Origin: Streptomyces harbinensis
GTDB lineage: Bacteria > Actinomycetota > Actinomycetes > Streptomycetales > Streptomycetaceae
Length of the DNA stretch: 64,000 bases
NCBI RefSeq assembly: GCF_900116145.1
Contig: NZ_FPAB01000007.1
Location: 258,067 to 322,066 of the forward strand
Reading direction: 5' to 3'
A model generated the notes under the pieces. That model was given only the letters and a program-made list of their open reading frames with translations, was not told the DNA's origin and did not search any database. Position numbers and translations under genes: made by a program. Of this stretch, positions 1 to 8,398 are shown piece by piece. Within the stretch, counting starts at the first letter, position 1, and every line of letters starts with the position of its first letter.

Positions 1-32
1 GTGGTCGGAAGTTCGGAAATCTCGTCGGACAT
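1..32 (-). CDS. 5' end of an unidentified gene leaving the window
   Basis: On the minus strand an ATG (complement of CAT at 30-32) opens a frame reading MSDEISELPT before the window edge. It is preceded on that strand by a purine-rich stretch containing GGGAAGG, which would serve as a ribosome binding site. The gene would run in the same direction as mazG, about 210 bases downstream of the mazG stop. The fragment is too short to identify, and the call rests only on the start codon and the Shine-Dalgarno-like sequence. Confidence 0.4.
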   Translation of the reverse strand, partial: MSDEISELPT

Positions 33-245
33 ACGCCCTGCCTTCCCTCACGCGGCGCGTATCAGCCGTCCCCTGGGCCCCGTGTCCGCCCGCCGTACCC
101 GCCTGGTCACTGCCTGCGAGTATCCGTGCGGTGATCGACTCATATCTACTGATCGGCGAAACTTCCGCCCGTTCGAGGGGCGATACGGCAACGCGCCGAG
201 CACCGGGTTGACGATTCTGCCCTTCCGGTTGCCCTTCCGGGCTGT

Positions 246-1229
246 TCAGTCGGTGGTGGCGGTCTCCGTCGCGCGGATCGCGTCGCGGTAGGCGCGGGCC
301 GTCGCGCGCAGGGCCGTCTCGGGGTCCACGCCCGCCGCTTCCGCCTCCGCCGCCAGGGCCAGCAGCCGGGCGCCGAAGTCGGCCGGGCCGGCCGAGACCG
401 GGGGTTCGACGGGGAGGTCCGCCGTGCGGGCGCGGCCCGCCAGTTTCGCGGCCAGGGCCAGGGCCGGCTGGCCGAGCGGGACGCCCTCGGTCACCGAGGC
501 GCGGCGCTTCTCCTCCGCCTTGGTGCGCAGCCACAGCGCGCGCACCTCCTCGGGCGTATCCGCCCGCTCGTCGCCGAAGATGTGCGGGTGGCGGTGGATC
601 AGCTTGGCGACCAGGCCGCCCGCCACGTCGTCGATGTCGAACGGTTCCTCGGCGTCCTCGGCCGCGATGCGGGCGTGGAAGACCACCTGGAGCAGGACGT
701 CGCCCAACTCCTCGCGCAGTTCGGTCCGGTCGCCGTCCTCGATGGCCTCGACCAGTTCGTACATCTCCTCCAGGCCGTGCTTGGCCAGGTCCCGGTGGGT
801 GCGGGTGGAGGACCAGGGGCACTCGGCGCGGATGCGGTCCATGACCTCCACGAGGTCGAGCAGCCGGGCGCCGGGCAGGTCGTACGCGCCGGGCAGGAGT
901 TCCAGCGCGGGCATGGTGTGGCGGCCGGAGCCGGCCAGGGTGGCCAGTTCGGCGGTCAGCCGGCTCTCGCCGTCCGCGCCGGCCAGCACCACGGCCGTCC
1001 GGCCGCCCGCGCACTCCGCCATCAGACCGGTGGCGCCGGGCGCCGGGCCGGCCGCCGTCACCCCGGCTTCCTTGAGGTAGGGGAGCAGCGGGTGGCCGTC
1101 GCGCGCGTACACCCGGTCGGCGGCGCGCAGAAGCTCCCAGGCGGGCCAGGAGAGCAGTCCGGGCGCCACCCGGTGGCTGGTGGTGAGCAGGACGATACGG
1201 CCGGGGTCTGCGGCTGCGGCGGAGGTCAC
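246..1229 (-). CDS. mazG: MazG-type nucleoside triphosphate pyrophosphohydrolase
   Basis: MazG hydrolyses nucleoside triphosphates to monophosphate and pyrophosphate, a house-cleaning role against aberrant dNTPs. The 327-residue protein has an N-terminal extension of about 110 residues, as in other actinobacterial versions. The MazG domain follows, with the metal-binding pattern EEMYELVEA...ELGD (EExxE plus ExxD) around residues 160-190 and the conserved RHPHIFGDE further on. I chose the GTG at 1229 because it overlaps the stop of the upstream lipoprotein gene by four bases (GTGA), implying translational coupling; the longer frame only adds sequence inside that gene. It probably shares a transcript with the SurA-like gene. 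Confidence in the family is high; the cellular substrate is not shown by sequence. Confidence 0.9.
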   Translation of the reverse strand: MTSAAAADPGRIVLLTTSHRVAPGLLSWPAWELLRAADRVYARDGHPLLPYLKEAGVTAAGPAPGATGLMAECAGGRTAVVLAGADGESRLTAELATLAGSGRHTMPALELLPGAYDLPGARLLDLVEVMDRIRAECPWSSTRTHRDLAKHGLEEMYELVEAIEDGDRTELREELGDVLLQVVFHARIAAEDAEEPFDIDDVAGGLVAKLIHRHPHIFGDERADTPEEVRALWLRTKAEEKRRASVTEGVPLGQPALALAAKLAGRARTADLPVEPPVSAGPADFGARLLALAAEAEAAGVDPETALRATARAYRDAIRATETATTD

Positions 1230-1885
1230 CCGTCGAGCGTAACCGGCTGCTGATCGCGGTCGGTGGTGCGCAGCCACGGCTCGTCCAGATCGACCAGGGA
1301 GACGAGCTGGGCGTCCCAGGTGCCGTAGCGGGGGTTGATCTCCACGCCGGCCTCGTCGGCGGTCTCCGCGAGCAGCTGCCCGATCTTCTCGCCGCCCATC
1401 GGGTCCTCCAGCACGCCGAGCCGTTCCGCGATGCCCTGGATCTGGAGGTTGCTGCGCAGTACGTCGTCGATCTGCTCGGCGGTGAGCGGCAGCCCGCCCT
1501 GGCCGCTGATGGCGCTCTGGGCGAGGGCGTCGGGGCCACCCGCGTTGGCCTCGGCGTCGGCGCGGGCCTCCTGGACCTGGCGGCGGGTGATGTCCACGCC
1601 CTGCGACTGGGCGGCGCGGTCCACGACCTGGAGGTAGACGAGGAAGTTGACGGTTTCCCTCGTGAGGGTGCTGCTGGCGGCGATGAGCTGGTCGGCGTCG
1701 GGCTGGTCGCGCTGGGCGGCGCGGACCGCGTCGACGTGGCCCTGGACCTGGGAGATGGAGATGCGCTCCCCGCCGACCACGGCCGCCGCTCCCGGATGGG
1801 CGCCGGTGGAGCAGCCGGTCAGCAGCGGTGCGGCCACCAGGACGGCGGCGGCGGTGACGGACAGGGCAGTGGTGCGGCGCTTCAT
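1226..1885 (-). CDS. SurA N-terminal domain lipoprotein
   Basis: This 219-residue secreted lipoprotein starts MKRRTTALSV, has a hydrophobic signal stretch and a lipobox LLTGC near residue 25, so it should be anchored outside the membrane. The mature part (about 35-170) resembles the SurA/trigger-factor-like N-terminal chaperone domain (ISISQVQGHVDAVR, TRETVNFLVYLQVVDRAA) with no obvious parvulin isomerase domain. By analogy it would assist folding of exported proteins. The ATG at 1885 has GGGGAG upstream on the minus strand. It precedes mazG with a four-base overlap, and the pair looks like one operon. The fold call rests on local similarity, so a general hypothetical lipoprotein cannot be excluded. 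Confidence 0.75.
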   Translation of the reverse strand: MKRRTTALSVTAAAVLVAAPLLTGCSTGAHPGAAAVVGGERISISQVQGHVDAVRAAQRDQPDADQLIAASSTLTRETVNFLVYLQVVDRAAQSQGVDITRRQVQEARADAEANAGGPDALAQSAISGQGGLPLTAEQIDDVLRSNLQIQGIAERLGVLEDPMGGEKIGQLLAETADEAGVEINPRYGTWDAQLVSLVDLDEPWLRTTDRDQQPVTLDG

Positions 1886-1960
1886 TGCGGCTCCCCGCTG
1901 GTGGCGTGGTGTCCGGGTGTCGGGTGGGTCCGGTGCGGTTGGGTCAGTCGATCTTAAGCA

Positions 1961-1991
1961 GGCTGCACCACGGTGACTACCCTGTGCAGCC
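1961..1991 (-). terminator. stem-loop downstream of the SurA-like gene promoter region
   Basis: GGCTGCAC at 1961-1968 pairs perfectly with GTGCAGCC at 1984-1991 around a 15-base loop. It lies just after the stop of the DUF6716 gene in the minus direction and just before a possible -10 (TAAGAT on the minus strand, about 1952-1957) for the SurA-like gene, so it likely separates the two transcripts. There is no strong T tract. Confidence 0.4.
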
Positions 1992-2013
1992 CGCCTTTCC
2001 ACCCGCGCCCGGT

Positions 2014-3336
2014 TCAGCCCTTGGCGAGCCGCCGGATCACCGGGGCGACGCGTTTGCGGCCGACCTGGTAGAGGCCGCCGGCGCCGCGCCGGATGAGGCG
2101 GCGGACGGCGGTGTCGGGCCGTTCGGAGCTGGGCGGCAGCGCCCGGCCGTCCAGGGCGAGGCCGCGCCGGGCCAGCAGCGTCTCCAGGTAGTCGGAGGCG
2201 CTCTGCGGCGTGTAGTAGGGGCGGGTGGCCTTGAGGGTGCCGGGCGCGGCGGCGCGCAGGGCGGCGATCCGGGCGCGGGCGTCGGCGTACGGGTCGGGGT
2301 GGCCGACGCCGCGGCTGGCGGCCCAGTCGGGGTCGACGCCGGGGACGAGGCCCTTGTCGAGTTCGGCCCAGGAGGCGAGCAGCCCGGAGTGGATGAAGTA
2401 GTGGTTGCCGTGCGCCTCGCGGACCCCGTAGTCGGTGAGGATCGCGGTGGGGATGCCGCGGTGGATGGATTCCATGGCGGCGGTGGAGGAGACGGTGACC
2501 AGCAGGTCGGTGCGGTCCAGGACCTCGCCCATGTCGCCGTAGACGAGGGTGAGGTTGGCCGGCGGGTCGGGCAGCTCGTCGTACAGCGACTGGTACGAGT
2601 GGCGTTCGGTGTGGGTGACGGCCTCGCCGGGGCGGTTGCGGAGCTTGATGAGGACTTCGCGGTCCGGGTGCAGGCGGGCGTGCCGGGCCAGTTTCTCCAG
2701 CATGCCGAGCCGGGCGGCGCGGGTGCCGGGCACCGAGGGCTGGACGGCGAAGGTGACGGTGAACGGGCGGGCGGCGCCGGGTGCGGTGCGGCCGAAGGCG
2801 CCGTGGACGGCGGGCGGGTCGTAGGGGGCGCCGCCGAGGAACGGCAGTCCGGCCTCCACGATGTCGGCCGGGTCGGCGCCGATGCTGCGGTAGACGGCGC
2901 GGAAGCGTTCGGCGTCGTGGGCGCAGTTGGCGAGTATCAGGTCGGAGCCGACGCGCAGCAGCAGCCCGTCGACGAGGTTCTCGTACACGACGCCGACGTA
3001 GCCGGTGACGAGCAGCGGGCGGTGCGGGCGGCCCTCCCAGGCGATGCCGAGCGCGTGGATGAGGGAGAGGACGGTGCCGCCGGTGGTGCCGAGCACCACC
3101 AGGTCGGCGGCGTGCACGGCGGGGTCCTCCAGCAGCTGGACGCAGTCGACGACGGCCGTGGTGTCGGGGACGATGCCGACCTCGGCGATCTGCCGCTGGG
3201 TGGGCATGGTGGCGACGGCCAGGAAGCGGGCGTCGATCGCGTGGTCGGGGGCGATCCGCCGGGCGACGGAGGCCGCCCATTTCCAGCGGCTGTCGGAGTC
3301 GGCGAGAACGACGACGCGGGGGGTTCCGCTTCCCAT
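2014..3336 (-). CDS. DUF6716-type putative glycosyltransferase
   Basis: A 440-residue protein starting MGSGTPRVVVLADSDSRWKW, which I recognise as the actinobacterial family annotated as DUF6716 putative glycosyltransferase. It has a two-lobed GT-B-like layout: VVVLGTTGGTVLSL around residue 80 and VSSTAAMESIHRGIPTAIL around 270-290, the latter resembling the sugar-nucleotide loop of UDP-GlcNAc epimerase or CMP-sugar enzymes. No membrane segment is evident apart from a basic C-terminus (RRLIRRGAGG, RKRVAPVIRR) that may touch the membrane. It follows the acyltransferase gene by four bases on the same strand, suggesting the two modify the same extracellular glycan. The substrate is unknown. Confidence 0.75.
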   Translation of the reverse strand: MGSGTPRVVVLADSDSRWKWAASVARRIAPDHAIDARFLAVATMPTQRQIAEVGIVPDTTAVVDCVQLLEDPAVHAADLVVLGTTGGTVLSLIHALGIAWEGRPHRPLLVTGYVGVVYENLVDGLLLRVGSDLILANCAHDAERFRAVYRSIGADPADIVEAGLPFLGGAPYDPPAVHGAFGRTAPGAARPFTVTFAVQPSVPGTRAARLGMLEKLARHARLHPDREVLIKLRNRPGEAVTHTERHSYQSLYDELPDPPANLTLVYGDMGEVLDRTDLLVTVSSTAAMESIHRGIPTAILTDYGVREAHGNHYFIHSGLLASWAELDKGLVPGVDPDWAASRGVGHPDPYADARARIAALRAAAPGTLKATRPYYTPQSASDYLETLLARRGLALDGRALPPSSERPDTAVRRLIRRGAGGLYQVGRKRVAPVIRRLAKG

Positions 3337-3340
3337 CCGT

Positions 3341-4549
3341 TTACGTTTCCCTTCGATGGGACGCGAGGTCCTCGGTCATGCTGGGCGTCACCCCGTTGTA
3401 CACCGGTGGGACGACGGCCAGTTGGCGCCCGGGTGAACCGGAGGTGTCCGGCGTGTCGGCGGGCGCGGGGTCCTCGGCTCGTACCGGGCGGGTGGCGCGC
3501 GGCGCGGTCTCGGGGCGGAAGAGCCAGCCGATCCGGGGCTGGACGAGGGGCCGGGACAGCCACCGTACCGGCGGGGTGGCGAGCAGCGAGGCGAGCGCGA
3601 TCGCGAACAGCAGCAGGGCGGCCTGCTCGGGCCAGGGGCCGACCCAGTCGACGCCGTACCGCTCCAGCAGCGGGCGCAGCACGAGCGGGTGCAGCAGGTA
3701 GATGGTGAGGCCGCCGGCGCCGAGGTAGGTGATGACGGGCAGCCGGCGGCGCGGGACGAGCCGGATGAAGGCGAGCGCGATGACGGCGCCGGCGGCGAGG
3801 ACGGCGGCGCGGGTGGTCCAGGCGAACGGGGCGTCGAAGAGGTGGCCCTGGCCGTAGGGGCCCTTCATGTAGAGCCAGCCGAGCTTGATGTCGTGGCGGG
3901 CGGACCAGGAGACGGTGAAGGTGACGGCGAGGACGCCGAGCGCGGCGTACCGGCTCCAGGGCGCGCGCATCGCGTCGCGGAACAGGCCCTGCCGCAGCCG
4001 CCAGCCCAGCAGGAAGAAGGGGAGGAAGGTGAGGGTGCGGGAGAAGGAGAAGGCGCTGCCGATGTCGGCGATGTAGCCGGCCAGCAGGGCGACGACGACG
4101 GAGGTGGCCAGCGGGTACCGGAGCTGGGCGAGGTAGGGCAGGCCGGCGCGCCAGAAGAGCAGGGAGAGCAGGAACCACAGGCCCCAGGCGGGTTCGACGG
4201 TGTAGTACGTCCATTCGCCGTCGTCGTAATGGTGCCGCTGGAGGGTGTGCAGCAGGCCGATGGCGAGGTAGGGCAGCAGGATCGACTCGATGAGGCGGCG
4301 GCCCTCGCGCGGGGTGAGGGCGCCGGCGCTGGAGAAGTAGCCGGCGACCATGACGAAGACGGGGACGCGCATGGCCCAGCTGGCGATGTAGAGCCAGCGC
4401 AGTCCGTCGCGGTCGGCGATGGAGTCCATGGCGTGCCCGAAGACGACGAGGACGCCGGAGAAGTAGCGGATGTTGTCCCAGTGCGGGTCGCGGCTGGCGC
4501 GGCGGGCCTTGCTGGTGCGGGGCCACAGCCGGGGGAGGGGCAGGCGCAT
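3341..4549 (-). CDS. membrane acyltransferase, acyltransferase-3 / fucose 4-O-acetylase-like
   Basis: A 402-residue polytopic membrane protein. The signature near the N-terminus, DPHWDNIRYFSGVLVVFGHAMD, shown here in two parts as HWDNIRYF and VVFGHAM, carries the catalytic-type histidine of acyltransferase-3 proteins. About ten hydrophobic segments follow (for example VPVFVMVAGYF, LWFLLSLLFW, TFLPFFLLGWRL). Such enzymes transfer acetyl or other short acyl groups to cell-surface sugars. A cytoplasmic Pro/Ala-rich tail of about 60 residues ends the protein. It is the first gene of a probable two-gene operon with the DUF6716 glycosyltransferase four bases downstream, so a joint role in decorating an exopolysaccharide or cell-wall glycan is a reasonable inference. 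Acceptor and acyl donor cannot be read from sequence. Confidence 0.8.
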   Translation of the reverse strand: MRLPLPRLWPRTSKARRASRDPHWDNIRYFSGVLVVFGHAMDSIADRDGLRWLYIASWAMRVPVFVMVAGYFSSAGALTPREGRRLIESILLPYLAIGLLHTLQRHHYDDGEWTYYTVEPAWGLWFLLSLLFWRAGLPYLAQLRYPLATSVVVALLAGYIADIGSAFSFSRTLTFLPFFLLGWRLRQGLFRDAMRAPWSRYAALGVLAVTFTVSWSARHDIKLGWLYMKGPYGQGHLFDAPFAWTTRAAVLAAGAVIALAFIRLVPRRRLPVITYLGAGGLTIYLLHPLVLRPLLERYGVDWVGPWPEQAALLLFAIALASLLATPPVRWLSRPLVQPRIGWLFRPETAPRATRPVRAEDPAPADTPDTSGSPGRQLAVVPPVYNGVTPSMTEDLASHRRET

Positions 4550-4765
4550 GGGCGACCTCGGGAACGGTGGTGCGGGAACGGGCCGGTGGAGGCTAGCGGG
4601 GCCGGTGCGTCGTCGGATGCACGGCGGGCAACGCGCGGGTGAACGCGGTGTACCGGTCGGGGGTACGCCCCGGTGGTGCGGGTGATGGTGGTGCGCCGGC
4701 CGATCCCGTCGAGGGCTTTGACGGTGGCGGGGCGGTAACGCGGGCCCCGGGCTCCGGGCTCCGGC

Positions 4766-4796
4766 TTGACCTCAACCGCACTTGACGTTTCACGCT
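4766..4796 (+). promoter_or_regulatory. SoxR/MerR-type promoter with 19-bp spacer
   Basis: A -35 TTGACC (4766-4771) and a -10-like CACGCT (4791-4796) are separated by exactly 19 bases, the overlong spacing typical of MerR-family activated promoters. Between them lies a dyad, ACCTCAA (4769-4775), six bases, TTGACGT (4782-4788), close to the SoxR consensus arms CCTCAA and TTGAGG. It sits 29 bases upstream of the ABM monooxygenase start, consistent with SoxR-type activation of that gene by redox-active compounds. Confidence 0.65.
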
Positions 4797-4824
4797 GGGC
4801 ACACGACGACAACAGGAGGTTCGT

Positions 4825-5475
4825 GTGACAACGCCTCAGCTGCCGGATCTGGCCCGGCCCGACGCCGGAACCACGCTGATCAGCGAGTGGATGGTGGACA
4901 CGCCGGACCGGCAGGACCGGGCGGGCCGTGCGCTGCTGGGGGAGTGGAGCGAGCTGTCGGCCAGGTTTCGCCCCGAGGCTTTCCTGCGGCTCAGCTGCTT
5001 CGCCGGCGTGGACGGGCGGGTGCTGCTCTGTGTCGCGCAGTGGACCAGCGACGACGCCCACCTCGCCTTCGTCCGCGAACACCGGGCTGAGATGGTCGGC
5101 CGCATCGACCGCGAGATCCCGGGGATCCGCCGTCCCGGGCTGGTCCGCTACCGGTTGGCGCACACCGTCGTGCCGGACGACGCGTGCGACGACACGACCG
5201 ACGTGATCGTCGCACGCGCAGAGAGTGAGCCCGCGTCCGACGCCGCGCGCTGGGCCGAGGCCACCGCCGACCGGCTACGGACGACTCCGCCCCCCGGGAT
5301 GGGCGTCGCGCACGTTTTCGTCAGCGCAGACCGTGCGCGTGGCCTGCTCTACGCGCCGGTGACCGAGGCGAACGATGTCGCTGGTGCGCGGCTCTACCGG
5401 CTGCTCGGTACCGTCGCAGGGCCAAGCGCCGGTGTGGACGGCGCGGGACCGTCGGGTGCGGAGTCCGTGTTCTGA
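4825..5475 (+). CDS. antibiotic biosynthesis monooxygenase (ABM) domain protein
   Basis: A 216-residue cytosolic protein that appears to contain two ABM-like ferredoxin-fold halves. Residues about 17-115 include LISEWMVDTPDRQDRAG and LLCVAQWTSDDAHLAFVREH, the typical ABM strand/helix pattern. A more degenerate second half spans about 125-205 (DVIVARAESEP, RGLLYAPVTE). ABM proteins are cofactor-independent oxygenases or quinone-handling enzymes. The GTG start at 4825 has a strong AGGAGG four bases upstream. The promoter looks SoxR-controlled. I recall that an ABM-type monooxygenase is one of the few S. coelicolor SoxR targets, which supports a role in handling redox-cycling metabolites. A terminator-like hairpin follows, so it is probably monocistronic. 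Confidence 0.75.
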   Translation: MTTPQLPDLARPDAGTTLISEWMVDTPDRQDRAGRALLGEWSELSARFRPEAFLRLSCFAGVDGRVLLCVAQWTSDDAHLAFVREHRAEMVGRIDREIPGIRRPGLVRYRLAHTVVPDDACDDTTDVIVARAESEPASDAARWAEATADRLRTTPPPGMGVAHVFVSADRARGLLYAPVTEANDVAGARLYRLLGTVAGPSAGVDGAGPSGAESVF

Positions 5476-5523
5476 ACGGCACAGCCGTTCCAGGGGGAGT
5501 TCACCATCTCCGACCTGGACGAC

Positions 5524-5547
5524 GGGCCGGCCGGGCTCGGCCGGCCC
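5524..5547 (+). terminator. intrinsic-type hairpin after the ABM gene
   Basis: GGGCCGGCC (5524-5532) pairs with GGCCGGCCC (5539-5547) around a six-base loop, about 50 bases after the monooxygenase stop. There is no T run, as is usual in Streptomyces terminators. Confidence 0.55.
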
Positions 5548-5623
5548 CTAGGTGGGGTGACCGGAGGGCTCGTCCCGGGGGAGGAGGACGGGGCAGGGGC
5601 GGCTTTCTAGTCTGAGAGGCGCA

Positions 5624-5654
5624 CATCGGACGTTCGGACCATCGGACGTTCGGA
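5624..5654 (+). repeat. tandem 15-bp direct repeat upstream of permease gene
   Basis: CATCGGACGTTCGGA occurs at 5624-5638 and again at 5640-5654, with a further partial copy (CCATCGGA) at about 5663-5670. The core CGGACGTTCG is nearly palindromic. It lies about 40-75 bases upstream of the permease start, so it could be an operator, perhaps for the TetR protein downstream. Confidence 0.5.
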
Positions 5655-5696
5655 TCAGCGGGCCATCGGACCGGAAGCATGGGGAGGGGGCGGGGC

Positions 5697-8330
5697 ATGG
5701 CGGTGCTCAGGGCCTCGGTGCGCAATCTGTGGGCCCACAAGGGCCGGATGGCGCTGTCCGGGATGGCGGTGCTGCTGTCGGTGGCGTTCGTGTGCGGAAC
5801 GCTGGTGTTCACGGCGACGATGACCACGACGTTCGACAAGCTGTTCGCCCGAACGGCCTCCGATGTGATGGTCGGCCCGGCCGAGCGGTCGCGCGGCGGG
5901 AGCTTCGATCTGCCGTCCGCCGTCGGCAAGCCCGACACCGTACCGGCCGCGCTGGCCGGCGAGGTGGCGGCCGTACCGGGCGTGGAGCGGGTCACCGGGT
6001 CCGTGTCCTCGCCGCTGGTGGTCGTCGTGGACGCGGCGAACGAGAACATCGGGCCGACCACCGGCGCGCCCACCCTCGCGAGCGCCTGGTCCGCGGTGGA
6101 ACCGCGCTCCATGGAGGTGCGGGAGGGCACGCCGCCGAGCGGGCCGGGCGAGATCATGGTGGACGCCGACACGGCGGGCCGGAAGAACCTGGCGGTGGGC
6201 GACCGGCTGCGGCTGCTGACGGCGTTCGGCGACTTCCCGGTACGGATCAGCGGCATAGCCGCCTACACCGTCACCAACCCGGGCGCGACCCGCCTGTACC
6301 TCGACGGGCCGGCCGCGCGGGAGTTCCTGCTGGGCGGGGAGGAGGCGTTCACCGAGCTGTACGTCGACGGCGACGGCTCGCTCACCGACGAGGCGCTGCG
6401 CGACGCGATCGCGGCGGCGGTCGGCGGTGACGGCACATACCAGCTGCGGACCGCCCAGGAGTACGCGGACGACAGCCGGGACGCCATCGGCGAGGTGATG
6501 TCGGTGGTCCGGTACGTGCTGCTGGGGTTCGCCGGGATCGCGCTGCTGGTCGGGGTGTTCCTCATCGTCAACACCTTCTCGATGCTGGTCGCCCAGCGCA
6601 CCCGGGAGATCGGGCTGCTGCGCGCGATCGGCTCCGGGCGCGGGCAGATCAACCGCTCGGTGCTGATCGAGGCGCTGCTGCTGGGGCTGATCGGCTCGGT
6701 GCTCGGCTTCGGCGCGGGCATCGGGCTGGCGGTCGGGCTGATGGTGGCGCTGCGCGCGTTCGGCCTGAACCTCAGCACGGACGATCTGACCATCGGCTGG
6801 TCGGTGCCGGTGACCGGGGTGGTGCTGGGCACCGCCGTGACGCTGCTCGCCGCGTATGTCCCGGCGCGGCGGGCCGGGCGGATCACGCCGATGGCCGCGC
6901 TGCGGGACGCCGGGACGCCGGGCGACGTGCGGGCCGGACGGGTGCGGGCGGCGCTGGGCGCCGGGTGCGCGGTGGCCGGGCTCGGGCTGCTGGCCGGCAC
7001 CGCGGTGGTGGAGTCGGCCGCGGACGGGGTGTTGTTCCTGGCGGCGGGCATCGTGCTGAGCCTGCTGGGTCTGATCCTGGCGGCCCCGGCGCTGGTGGGG
7101 CTCGTGGTGCGGGTGCTGGGCGTGCTGCTGCTGCGCGTTTTCGGGCCGGTGGGGCGGCTGGCCATGGGGGCACCTCCCGGCCGAAGGCTGGGGGAGGAAC
7201 GCGCTGCGCAATCCGCGCCGTACCGGGGCCACCGCCGCCGCGCTGATGATCGGACTGGCGCTGGTGTCGGGTCTCTCCGTGGTGGGGTCCTCGATGGTGG
7301 CCTCGGCGACGGACGAGATCGACGCGTCGGTGGGCGCGGACTTCATGCTCAGCCCGAGCAACTTCGGTCCGGTGCTGCCGGATGTGAGCGCGGCGGTGGA
7401 GGAGGTACGGGCGGACGGCGACGCGGTGGCGTCGGTGACCGAGTACCGGGTGCTGTCCGCCACGGCCACCACCCCGGACGGCACGGTGGTGGACCGGCAG
7501 CTGGCCGCCGCGCAGCCCTCGATGCTGGAGGATCTGCGGGTGAGCACGGTGGCCGGCGATCTCGCACAGGTGTACGAGGAACCTGGCGGCGGGCTGGCCC
7601 TGGACGAGGACGAGGCGGCGACGCTCGGGCTGGGCGTGGGCGACGAGGTGCGCGTGGACTTCGCCGGGGACTCGGGCCCCGCCGCGCTGACGGTGCGGGC
7701 GATCACCGAGAAGTCCGCGCTGGAGGGCGGGGTGTGGACCGTCTCGCTGGACACCGCGCGCGCCCACCTGGGCCCGGAGGCGCTGCCGCTGCCCAGCCTG
7801 CTGTTCGTCACGGCGCGGGAGGGGCGGGCCGAGGAGGCGCGGGTGGCGCTGGAGGCGGCGCTGGAGCCGTACCCGCAGATGGAGCTGCGCGACCAGTACG
7901 AGCTGAAGGAGCAGATCCGCGAGCAGATCGGCCAGTTGCTGAACATGGTCTACGGGCTGCTGGCGCTGGCGATCGTGGTGGCGGTGCTGGGTGTGGTGAA
8001 CACCCTGGCGCTGGCCGTGGTGGAGCGCACCCGCGAGATCGGGCTGCTGCGCGCCATCGGGCTCTCCCGGCGGCAGCTGCGGCGGATGATCCGGCTGGAA
8101 TCGGTGGTGATCGCGCTGTTCGGGGCGCTGCTGGGCGTCGGCCTCGGGCTGGCGTGGGGGCGGCGAGCCACCGGCTGATGGCGCTGGAGGGGATGCGGGT
8201 GCTGGAGATCCCGTGGCCGGTGATCACGGTCGTGTTCGCGGGCGCGGCGCTGGTCGGTCTGGTGGCGGCGGTGGCCCCGGCGTTCCGGGCGGGGCGGATG
8301 AACATCCTCACGGCGATCGGGACGGAGTGA
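5697..8330 (+). pseudogene. FtsX-like ABC transporter permease, two frameshifts
   Basis: The gene encodes a MacB/FtsX-type permease of about 840 residues, parallel to the intact copy at 32865-35405. The start MAVLRASVRN at 5697 has GGGAGGGGG just upstream. Residues up to about 489 (LRVFGPVGRLA) are in one frame. A 34-bp palindromic insertion at 7164-7197 then shifts the frame by +1, so the continuation NALRNPRRTGATAAALMIG is read one frame over. Near 8155-8162, in a run of five G, one base appears missing, and the C-terminus (SHRLMALEGM...MNILTAIGTE) is back in the first frame. An open frame runs through the whole 5697-8330 region, but its central 330 residues would be nonsense. The FtsX domains on both sides are well conserved, so the breaks look recent. 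The second break could be a sequencing error; the first is not. No ATPase gene is adjacent. Confidence 0.8.
7164..7197. repeat. 34-bp palindromic repeat element inserted in the permease gene
   Basis: The segment between GGCGGCTGGCC and AACGCGCTGCGC has two arms, CACCTCCCGGCC and GGCTGGGGGAGG, around a GAA loop, forming an imperfect hairpin. From memory this sequence type (GGGGGCACCTCCC...GGGGGAG) is dispersed in many copies in Streptomyces genomes. Here it interrupts coding sequence between an Ala codon and the conserved NALRNPRR motif. Its length, 34 bases, is not a multiple of three. Confidence 0.75.
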
Positions 8331-8398
8331 TGCGACCGGTGCCGACCGACCCAGGGGCGGTACGGGGCGGGTGAGCGTGCGGTGTACGCTTTTCGGCC

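Noticed and set aside
5501..5610. A short frame reading FQGEFTISDLDDGPAG after the ABM gene
   Set aside because: It has no start codon of its own and overlaps the terminator hairpin; it may be a gene scrap but cannot be supported.
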